Shown: positions 19,035 through 26,126 of the stretch, in pieces
How positions within the stretch are numbered: position 1 is the first letter of the stretch
Layout of the letters: every line of letters begins with the position of its first letter
NCBI GenBank assembly: GCA_910584725.1
Contig: CAJUBE010000009.1
Span: 1-64,000, forward strand
From: an uncultured Lachnospiraceae bacterium
Lineage (GTDB): Bacteria; Bacillota; Clostridia; Lachnospirales; Lachnospiraceae
DNA: 64,000 nt
Direction of reading: 5' to 3'
Translations under genes and position numbers: made by a program
Notes under the pieces: model-generated
Databases searched by the model: none
The model's input: the letters and a program-made list of their open reading frames with translations, nothing else
What the model was told of the DNA's origin: nothing

Positions 19035-19717
19035 GAGCTGAGGAGCTTTTCAGGGCGGACGGGGATGTCCTGTATTGTATGGATGTGGGAGAACTGGCGG
19101 ACGAGGGTACTTTTTATAAATACTATGAAACCATGTCCGGCGAGCGGCAGAGAAAAGTGGATTCGCTTCTTCGCATGGAGGACAAACGTCTCTCTCTTGG
19201 CGCGGGCATTTTAATGGATAAAGGGTTGTCGGAATGGGGACTCTGCGAGCGGGAGGCGGTATTGTCCTACACGGAGAAGGGAAAGCCTTATCTGGCACAG
19301 TATCCGCATATCCATTTTAATCTGTCCCATTCAGGAAGCAAGGTTCTTGCGGTGTTTGCGGGCGTGGAGACGGGATGCGACATTGAAAGGCGGCAGGCGT
19401 CCGATCTGGCTTTGGTCAAACGCTTCTTTACCCCGGGGGAGTATGCCTTTATCGCCGGGCAGCAGGGAAAGGCGGAGCAGGATGAGGCGTTCACACGGAT
19501 GTGGACGCTGAAGGAGAGCTTCTTAAAGGCGCTGGGGACAGGGCTTCTGCTTCCTTTGAACGCCTTTGAGATTGCGATATCGCCGGAGGGAGACATTGCC
19601 CTTGACGGGAAGAGCGTGGTGGCGCATTTCCTTGATCCCGGGGCATTTGTATTCAGGGAGTACCGGCTGGGGGAATATTTTGCCGCCGTGTGTTTCCGGG
19701 AGAATCGGCAGGGATAG
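19031..19717 (+). CDS. Sfp-type 4'-phosphopantetheinyl transferase
   Basis: The enzyme would move the phosphopantetheine arm of coenzyme A onto the three carrier-domain serines of the NRPS, turning it from apo to holo. It has 228 residues, typical of the Sfp group. Visible motifs are FNLSHSG, the metal-binding GCDIE (Asp117, Glu119) and WTLKESFLKALG (Trp158, Lys161, Glu162). Its ATG overlaps the stop of the MATE fusion gene by four bases, which implies translational coupling. Its place inside the NRPS operon strongly suggests a dedicated activating enzyme. Confidence 0.95.
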   Translation: MRAEELFRADGDVLYCMDVGELADEGTFYKYYETMSGERQRKVDSLLRMEDKRLSLGAGILMDKGLSEWGLCEREAVLSYTEKGKPYLAQYPHIHFNLSHSGSKVLAVFAGVETGCDIERRQASDLALVKRFFTPGEYAFIAGQQGKAEQDEAFTRMWTLKESFLKALGTGLLLPLNAFEIAISPEGDIALDGKSVVAHFLDPGAFVFREYRLGEYFAAVCFRENRQG

Positions 19718-19748
19718 AAAACAGGGACGGTGGTTCGGGAGAGAGAAG

Positions 19749-20864
19749 ATGAAGAACACGATTTTTTCAAAAGACGAGGTGAATATTGGAAGGCAGGGAG
19801 AGTTCGACTACCTGAAAGGCTTTTTTATGCTGTTTATTTTTCTGATTCATGCGTTTCAGGCAACCATGTCCCCGGAGGATGCCGTGGCACGGGGCATTTA
19901 TATGTTTGCCACCATGTCCGGCGCGGCTATTTTTATTTTTGTCATGGGAATGGGAACGGTTTACAGCAAAAATGCGGCGCCGTCCCAACTGGGCAGGAGC
20001 GGGATCCGCATGGTGGTGTATCAGTATCTGAACAACCTCGCCTATGTGGCGGCATTGCTTCTGCCGTACCCGTTTGTCCGGGGCAGACTGTCGGACGCCG
20101 GGATGCAGAACTTCCGCTTTTCGGCGGGGATATTTTTACAGTACACCAATATCTTTTTTATCACAGGAATCATCTATCTGGTGCTGGCGCTTCTCAAGAA
20201 ACTGAAAATGAGACCTGTGGGGTACGTGATACTCGGCGTGGCGGTCGGCATAGCGGCTCCCTTCCTCTACGGAACGCCCGTGAATGTGCCGGTGCTCGGA
20301 TATGTGGTCAGACTGCTGGTGGGGGAGGCGGATTTTGTATCTTTTACACCGCTCTATTTTCTGTCCTATGCGCTGTTCGGGGTCGCTTTTGGGAAAATGC
20401 TGCGGCATGTCGCCGACAAGGAGGCATTTTACAGGCGGCTTGCGGTTCCTTCCGTTTTGATTATTCTGGTCTGGTGGGCGTTGATATTCGGAAAATATGG
20501 AGCAGATCTGCCGGCAATGTATACGGTGCTCAGCCTTGCGTATACGCAGCCGGATCTCTGGCATGTGGCGGCGAGCGTGGCGCATATATTCTTTTTTGCC
20601 ATACTTATTTTCTTTCTTGAAAGAAGGGGGAAAACGGACGGCGGACAGGGGGAGCCTAAAAATCCTGCGGCGCGGCAGCTTTTGTACTATAACAGACATA
20701 TATCCAAGTATTACGCGCTGCATGTGCCGGTATATTTATTTGCTTTCGGAATGAACGGATATGAGAGCTTTCAGAGTTACCAGTGCTGGCTGCTTGCACT
20801 GTTGTCAATGGGTGTGACGGAACTTATGGTCAGAGGATACAACCGCCTGAGAAAGACGTCATAA
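19749..20864 (+). CDS. multi-pass membrane protein, acyltransferase-3/YeiB-like
   Basis: This 371-residue protein has about ten hydrophobic helices. It begins with a short soluble head and the motif EFDYLKGFFMLFIFLIHAF, in which an Asp, a Lys and a His near the first helix recall the start of acyltransferase-3 and related membrane acyltransferases. The family call is tentative because the canonical R/K-x10-H arrangement was compared only by eye. It follows the PPTase by 31 bases and is last in the NRPS operon before a terminator. It might acylate the peptide or a cell-surface acceptor, or be a transporter-like accessory. The chosen ATG follows GAGAGAAG; the longer upstream frame overlaps the PPTase gene. 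Confidence 0.6.
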   Translation: MKNTIFSKDEVNIGRQGEFDYLKGFFMLFIFLIHAFQATMSPEDAVARGIYMFATMSGAAIFIFVMGMGTVYSKNAAPSQLGRSGIRMVVYQYLNNLAYVAALLLPYPFVRGRLSDAGMQNFRFSAGIFLQYTNIFFITGIIYLVLALLKKLKMRPVGYVILGVAVGIAAPFLYGTPVNVPVLGYVVRLLVGEADFVSFTPLYFLSYALFGVAFGKMLRHVADKEAFYRRLAVPSVLIILVWWALIFGKYGADLPAMYTVLSLAYTQPDLWHVAASVAHIFFFAILIFFLERRGKTDGGQGEPKNPAARQLLYYNRHISKYYALHVPVYLFAFGMNGYESFQSYQCWLLALLSMGVTELMVRGYNRLRKTS

Positions 20865-20889
20865 ATTGGGGAGTGAAATCTTGTGAAAG

Positions 20890-20926
20890 GAATGTTATAC
20901 TAACGTAAGTATAGCATTCTTTTTTT
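20890..20926 (+). terminator. terminator of the NRPS operon
   Basis: GAATGTTATACT (20890-20901) pairs with AGTATAGCATTC (20908-20919), one G-T wobble, followed by seven Ts. It is joined directly to a family 1 element. Confidence 0.85.
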
Positions 20927-21059
20927 GCGCGCATAAGCAGAGTCAGAAAGAGATGACAACATGCTCATGCTTGGATGAAAGCATGTAGGCAGCTCTTTAT
21001 GACGAGCAACGCGAACGAGAAATGCGAAGCATTTCGAGTCTGCTTATGCGCATAAGCAG
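20927..21059 (+). repeat. family 1 structured element, copy 2 (upstream of the L,D-transpeptidase gene)
   Basis: The outer stem is GCGCATAAGCAGA (20929-20941) with TCTGCTTATGCGC (21039-21051), 13 perfect pairs. The arm holds AAAGAG/CTCTTT and CATGCT/AGCATG, and the 3' hairpin is GAAATGC-GAA-GCATTTC. At the 3' border the sequence CTGCTTATGCGCATAAGCAG (21040-21059) is a perfect 20-base palindrome, as if a second copy began there. It ends about 30 bases before the next start codon. Confidence 0.75.
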
Positions 21060-21089
21060 TATATTATTTAAGTAAGGAAAACAGAGCCA

Positions 21090-22691
21090 ATGAAACTACC
21101 GTTCAAGCATCAGGAAACAACAGAATCAAAGAGAGAGCTCACGTGGAAAAAGAAGGGGATTCTCATCGCGTCCGCACTTGTCGGTGCAACGCTTCTCGTA
21201 CTGTTGATTGTTTATCTGGCGGGATTGAACCGTTACCAGAGCTGTTTTTTAAACGGCACGATCATTGACGAGGTGGATGTGTCCGGCATGTCGATCTCCG
21301 ACCTGGAGGAGCAGATCGGGAAGTATTCGCTCTGTGTCATAGAGCGGCAGGCTGACGGCACGACACTGGAGGAGGAGATACCGGGAAGCGGGATCGGGAT
21401 TTCCTATGTTTCCACGGAGCCGCTGCAGGCTGTTTTGCAGGGACAGAATCCATATCTCTGGTTTTTAAAGCACGATGCGGATTACCGCACGGACGCGCCT
21501 CTTTTTTATGAGGAGACAGCGCTTCTGGAATACATAGATGCGCTCCGGGGATTTCAGAAGGATTTTGTGAAAGAGCCGACGGACGCTTACATAGCGGACT
21601 ATGTGCCGGGGAGCGGTTTTGCGCTGGTGGCGGAGGAAAAGGGAAACCGTCTGAACCGGGAAAGGACGATAGAAGCGGTAAAGGCGGCAGTTGCCGGATT
21701 GGAGACAAAGCTGGATTTGGATACGGCGGGATGCTATGAGGAGCCGAAGGTCACTGCAGAGGATGCAGGGCTTAAGAAAACCTATGAGAAGCTGCAAAAT
21801 TATGTGAATACGACCGTTACTTATACATTTGGGGAAGAAAGGGAAGTTCTGGACGCGGACACCGTGGCGGGCTGGATTGTGCGGAAGGGAAACCGGGCAG
21901 AGCTTGACCCGGAACTGGTGAAAGAGTATGTCAATTCCCTGCGGAAAAAGCACGACACCGTTTTTCATAAGAGAAAGTTTATGACCAGTTATGGACAGGA
22001 AGTGACAATTGACTTGGGAGATTACGGCTGGTGGATGGATGTGGGGCAGGAAACCGAAGAACTGATCGGCCTGCTGGAAAAGGGCGAGGGCGGAGAGCGG
22101 ACGCCCGTCTACAGACAGACGGCGGCTTCCTACGAGTCGCCCGACTACGGGGATTCCTATGTGGAGATTAATCTGACGGCGCAGCACCTGTTTTTATACC
22201 AGAACGGGGAATGTGTTCTGGAATCGGACTTTGTATCGGGCAATCCGAGCAGAGGAAACGCCACGCCGCCGGGGATTTACGGGATCACGTACAAGGAGCG
22301 GAACGCCACGCTAAACGGCGAGACTTACAGCACGCCGGTCAACTTCTGGATGCCCTTTAACAATAATGTGGGAATGCACGACGCCACGTGGAGAAGCGAG
22401 TTTGGCAGGAATATCTACATGACGAACGGATCCCACGGCTGTGTCAATCTGCCCTACGCGGTTGCGCAGGAGATTTACGGCTATGTGGAGAAGAACACCC
22501 CCGTCATCTGCTATCATCTGCCGGGGACGGAGCCGGAACCGCTGCCGGAGATACCCTTGGAAATGGAGCCGGGGCTGCCGCAGGAGGGAACGCAGCCTGC
22601 GCCGGAGGCAGGACAGCAGGAAGGAACGCCGGCCGTGCCGGAGGCAGCTCCTTCGCCCGAAGCGGTTCCCCAGCCGGAGGCGGCGGAGTAG
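21090..22691 (+). CDS. L,D-transpeptidase (YkuD domain), membrane anchored
   Basis: This 533-residue enzyme should make 3-3 cross-links in peptidoglycan or attach proteins to it, outside the membrane. A short basic cytoplasmic tail is followed by one membrane segment at about 25-46. The middle region (about 60-340) is like the YoaR/PG_binding_4 modules that precede YkuD in Clostridia. The YkuD catalytic domain spans about 350-475 with the signature SHGCVN, the nucleophile being Cys451 and the partner His449. The last 55 residues are rich in Pro, Glu and Ala and probably form a flexible linker. TAAGGAAAAC precedes the ATG. A terminator and family 1 copy 2 lie just upstream and I see no clear promoter after that terminator. 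Confidence 0.93.
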   Translation: MKLPFKHQETTESKRELTWKKKGILIASALVGATLLVLLIVYLAGLNRYQSCFLNGTIIDEVDVSGMSISDLEEQIGKYSLCVIERQADGTTLEEEIPGSGIGISYVSTEPLQAVLQGQNPYLWFLKHDADYRTDAPLFYEETALLEYIDALRGFQKDFVKEPTDAYIADYVPGSGFALVAEEKGNRLNRERTIEAVKAAVAGLETKLDLDTAGCYEEPKVTAEDAGLKKTYEKLQNYVNTTVTYTFGEEREVLDADTVAGWIVRKGNRAELDPELVKEYVNSLRKKHDTVFHKRKFMTSYGQEVTIDLGDYGWWMDVGQETEELIGLLEKGEGGERTPVYRQTAASYESPDYGDSYVEINLTAQHLFLYQNGECVLESDFVSGNPSRGNATPPGIYGITYKERNATLNGETYSTPVNFWMPFNNNVGMHDATWRSEFGRNIYMTNGSHGCVNLPYAVAQEIYGYVEKNTPVICYHLPGTEPEPLPEIPLEMEPGLPQEGTQPAPEAGQQEGTPAVPEAAPSPEAVPQPEAAE

Positions 22692-22734
22692 TCTTGGCGG
22701 CGCGGCAGCAGCCGGAAAAAACAGGAAGGAAAGG

Positions 22735-22776
22735 GTACCCTGCGGAAAAGTTATGACTGCAGGGTTACTTTTTGCG
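22735..22776 (+). terminator. terminator after the L,D-transpeptidase gene
   Basis: ACCCTGC and GCAGGGT form a stem around a loop of about 14 bases, followed by TACTTTTTG. The arms lie 45-80 bases after the stop. Confidence 0.6.
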
Positions 22777-22876
22777 AAAAATCAAGAAAAATTTGATAAA
22801 AATAATAAGTTTTTGTTTGTTTTAATAAAAAACTTACAAAAATAAATAAGTTTTTGATGGTATATGATAAAAACTA

Positions 22877-22906
22877 TTGAAAATGTTGCGGGATTCAGGG
22901 TATACT
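22877..22906 (+). promoter_or_regulatory. promoter of the DUF4143 ATPase gene
   Basis: TTGAAA (22877-22882) and TATACT (22901-22906) are 18 bases apart, in a very A+T-rich spacer that also contains repeated AATAAGTTTTTG tracts. Confidence 0.55.
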
Positions 22907-22956
22907 GTTTATAAAGGCAGAAAAGGATGATTCCTAACAGTTAAGGGGTAAAAAAT

Positions 22957-24156
22957 ATGATCTCCAGACCGCATTATATGGAAATTTTTAAAAAATATCG
23001 TGATGTGCCGCTCATTAAAGTATTAGCGGGTATCCGCCGCTGCGGGAAATCCACGCTTTTGGAGATGCTGCGGGCTGAATTGGAGCAGGACGGCGTGCCT
23101 GCGGATCATATTGTCAAAATGAGTTATACGTCAGAAGATTTTGAGGATGGCATGACCGACAAAGAGATGTATCGGGGCATTTTGGAAAAAATGAGCGATA
23201 CGGGGCGGTATTATCTTTTGCTGGATGAGGTGCAGGAGATTGACGGCTGGGAAAAAGCGGTCAACAGCCTTTTGGAAAAGGGGAATACAGACATTTATGT
23301 GACGGGTTCCAACTCCAAACTGACGGCGGGGGAAATATCCACATATCTCAGCGGCAGATACATCACCATTCCGGTTTATACGCTGTCCTTTGCGGAATAT
23401 CTGTCCTTCAAAGAGTCTACAGGACGCACACCGAGGGAGCTTTTACCGGAATATCTGCGGCTTGGCGGATTTCCGATTGTGGCGCTTTGGGATTTTGACG
23501 AGATGGCGGCATATCAGATTGTGGAGGGCATTTACCATTCGGTCATTTCCAATGATATCACGAGACGCCACGATATCAAAAATGTGGACTTGTTTAACCG
23601 CGTTGTGAAATTTGTGATTGAAAATGTGGGAAAGACATTTTCCGCTAACGCAATCGTGAAGATTTTGAAAAGTGAGGGACGCGCGCTTTCCGTGGAATCG
23701 ATTTACAATGATCTGGAGTGGCTGGAAAAAGCATTTGTGATTTATCGCTGTCCGCGGTATGATTTAAAGGGCAAGTCGGTTTTGAAGACGCAGGAAAAAT
23801 TTTATCTGGCGGATGCGTCCCTCAAATATTGCATGATGGGATTTCAGCCGGAGTCCGTGGCTGCCATGCTGGAAAATGTCGTCTATTTTGAACTGAGGCG
23901 GAAAGGATATGAGGTTTATATCGGCAAAAACGAGACGAAGGAAATTGATTTTGTGGCGGTGCGGCGGGATGAGCGCATCTATGTGCAGGTGTGCCGCAGT
24001 CTGCCAGAGAAGTCCGACCGTGAGATGGCGAATCTCCTGTCGATAAAGGACCATTATCCCAAGTATGTGGTGACGATGGATGAGCTCGCCGGGGGAAATA
24101 TGGACGGCGTGAAGATCGTGCATTTAATGGATTTTCTATTGCAGGAGAAGATTTGA
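22957..24156 (+). CDS. AAA_14/DUF4143 family ATPase
   Basis: This 399-residue P-loop ATPase belongs to the AAA_14 plus DUF4143 group, which is common and multicopy in gut anaerobes and whose function is not established. The Walker A motif GIRRCGKST is at about 25-33, and the Walker B LLLDEVQEID is near 88-97. A sensor-like VTGSNSK follows. The C-terminal DUF4143 part (about 200-399) includes KEIDFVAVRR, which looks like a PD-(D/E)XK-type segment. No toxin or antitoxin partner is adjacent. It starts 51 bases after a good promoter, and the next gene begins 44 bases after its stop, so they may be co-transcribed. Confidence 0.88.
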   Translation: MISRPHYMEIFKKYRDVPLIKVLAGIRRCGKSTLLEMLRAELEQDGVPADHIVKMSYTSEDFEDGMTDKEMYRGILEKMSDTGRYYLLLDEVQEIDGWEKAVNSLLEKGNTDIYVTGSNSKLTAGEISTYLSGRYITIPVYTLSFAEYLSFKESTGRTPRELLPEYLRLGGFPIVALWDFDEMAAYQIVEGIYHSVISNDITRRHDIKNVDLFNRVVKFVIENVGKTFSANAIVKILKSEGRALSVESIYNDLEWLEKAFVIYRCPRYDLKGKSVLKTQEKFYLADASLKYCMMGFQPESVAAMLENVVYFELRRKGYEVYIGKNETKEIDFVAVRRDERIYVQVCRSLPEKSDREMANLLSIKDHYPKYVVTMDELAGGNMDGVKIVHLMDFLLQEKI

Positions 24157-24200
24157 TTTAAATAGGGGCGGTGTGTAAAGCGGATACAGGTGAGGTGGAG

Positions 24201-26111
24201 ATGAACAGCAGAAGATACGAATATGTGATGGACGAGGCGGAGATACGGGAATTTTGTCTGCACGCCTTTCTGGAACAGTTGAAATACAGCAAAAAGACGG
24301 GAATCCGGCTTTTGGTCATTCTGGCGGCGGAGCTTCTGCTGATTCCGGAGACGGCTGCACTGACGGTTCTGCTGGTGATCGTGATGGTGGCGGCAGTGGG
24401 CATTTACAACTATGCGGCAACGTCGAAGCTTCTGAGAGGACAGCCCGGAAGCGTCTGGATTGAGGACGGTAAACTTAGGGCGCGGAGAAGGGATTACGGC
24501 GAGATTTCGTGCCGGGATATAAAGCTGGTCCGCAGGACAAAGCGTCTTCTTATGATGGGATATCTGCAGAGAGCCGGGCGTCCGGCATGGTTTATGATAC
24601 CGCTGCGCTCTTTCCGGGACATGTCGGAGGTGGACATGTTTCTTGCCATGCTGCGGAATCCGGCGGCGCAGGGAAATTATTATGACCAAACAAGTCAATA
24701 CAGTGCGGGAGTGGGGGAGGCTGACCCGGCAGGACAGGAGAATACAGGGGCAGACTCTGCTAACCGAATTGGTCAAAACATAGAAACGGGGTCGCCGCGG
24801 GAATACCTTCGTTTTCAATTTCAGCTTGACGGGGAGAGATGGGTGCGGCTGCAGAAGGGGGCGGCGGATATTGTAAACGGCGGCAGTCTGGGAAAAACGG
24901 CACGGCTATATGGGATGCTGGTTCTGGGCTGTGTGATGCTGGCCGCTCTGGTCAGTGTTTCCTGTCTTGTGGCGAAGAAATTTGACTGGCTGATTGTCGG
25001 TTACAGCTTCGCCCTGACCATCCTGCTGATTTTGAAGCTCTATTACACGGATCCTGAGAAACGAATCAGAAGACAGTTGCTGTCGCCGGAGGCGGCGGCG
25101 CGCGCCTGCGGGCTCTGGCAGATTTCCCTGACGGAAGAAGGGGTCGGCCTGACCATGCCCGCGGACATTAAAAATGTGTATTTGTGGACGTCGCTCGCGT
25201 GGCTGGTGGAGACCGAAGAGGCGTTTTATCTCTTTCATAAAGATAAAAAGCATTTTGTAATGATAGCTAAAGAGAGTTTTCAAAGCTGGGATCAGGTGCG
25301 GTTCTTCCATCAAATGTGCGCGGATCACGGGATACAGAAGGCGGCGCCGAAAAAAGCGCGCTATGTGCCGTTATGGCTGTTAGCGGCGCTTTTCGTAGTG
25401 TGCCTGCTGGTGCTTTTTGGGATTGCTATGGTAAGGGCGGCTCTGACGAAAAAGGACGGACCGGGAGCTGTTTTGGGGGAGGTTTATGAGCGCGTTTCCC
25501 TGGAGGAGCAGGTGGAAGTGCTTAAGTCGCTCGGGCTGCATGTGCCGGAGGAAACGGCTGCGTCCATCAGAAACTCCATGGTGGAATACGGGATGTATGA
25601 CTTGGTGGAGGAAAGCCCGTATACCTGGCTTTTGACGGATATGGGCGCGCCCACATATGACGAAGAGTGGAATGTGACAGGATATGCCGATGAGGTATTC
25701 TGGTTTGATTTTGAAGGGTTTGACATTTCCGCGGATTATATTGATGTTCTGAACGGTATGCTTGCGCTGTCGGAGGGAAGCTGCCTGGATGATGTGACGG
25801 ATATTCAGGAAGATATGTCGGATGCGGACTGGGAGAAAGGGCGCGGGACGGTTACGGTCAGCCTATGCTGGAAGGAGCAGATATATTTATATGATATGGA
25901 AATGTACAACGACTGGATTGACAGTGAGGTGTTAGGCATATTCAATCCACTTCTGGAGCAGGAGGGATCGCAGAGATATTTTTATGCGACAGGAGATAAC
26001 GGGCAGGGTGCCATCGTATTTTTCTGTACGCCGGAGTGGGCAGAGCGGTTTACACAGAAGACGGGTCTTGTGCTGGAAAAGGAAACAACAAAGGCAGATG
26101 AGGTCAGATAA
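24201..26111 (+). CDS. membrane protein with two YcxB-like domains
   Basis: This 636-residue protein appears to contain an internal duplication. Each half has a hydrophobic helical pair (about 35-70 and about 235-285) followed by a YcxB-like beta-rich cytoplasmic domain. The second carries LWTSLAWLVETEEAFYLFHKDK, here noted from LWTSLAW onward. A third membrane helix near 390-420 leads to a C-terminal domain of about 200 residues with many acidic and aromatic residues and no motif that I recognise. The start at 24201 is chosen because GAGGTGGAG precedes it; an upstream GTG at 24171 has no ribosome site. It lies between an ATPase gene and a GH31 gene, only 15 bases before the latter. Function unknown. 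Confidence 0.6.
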   Translation: MNSRRYEYVMDEAEIREFCLHAFLEQLKYSKKTGIRLLVILAAELLLIPETAALTVLLVIVMVAAVGIYNYAATSKLLRGQPGSVWIEDGKLRARRRDYGEISCRDIKLVRRTKRLLMMGYLQRAGRPAWFMIPLRSFRDMSEVDMFLAMLRNPAAQGNYYDQTSQYSAGVGEADPAGQENTGADSANRIGQNIETGSPREYLRFQFQLDGERWVRLQKGAADIVNGGSLGKTARLYGMLVLGCVMLAALVSVSCLVAKKFDWLIVGYSFALTILLILKLYYTDPEKRIRRQLLSPEAAARACGLWQISLTEEGVGLTMPADIKNVYLWTSLAWLVETEEAFYLFHKDKKHFVMIAKESFQSWDQVRFFHQMCADHGIQKAAPKKARYVPLWLLAALFVVCLLVLFGIAMVRAALTKKDGPGAVLGEVYERVSLEEQVEVLKSLGLHVPEETAASIRNSMVEYGMYDLVEESPYTWLLTDMGAPTYDEEWNVTGYADEVFWFDFEGFDISADYIDVLNGMLALSEGSCLDDVTDIQEDMSDADWEKGRGTVTVSLCWKEQIYLYDMEMYNDWIDSEVLGIFNPLLEQEGSQRYFYATGDNGQGAIVFFCTPEWAERFTQKTGLVLEKETTKADEVR

Positions 26112-26126
26112 CAAGGAGGGAAAGCT

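Noticed and set aside
19566..19748. Longer start of the acyltransferase-like gene
   Set aside because: It would overlap the PPTase gene by about 150 bases. The ATG at 19749 has a ribosome site and starts a normal N-terminus.
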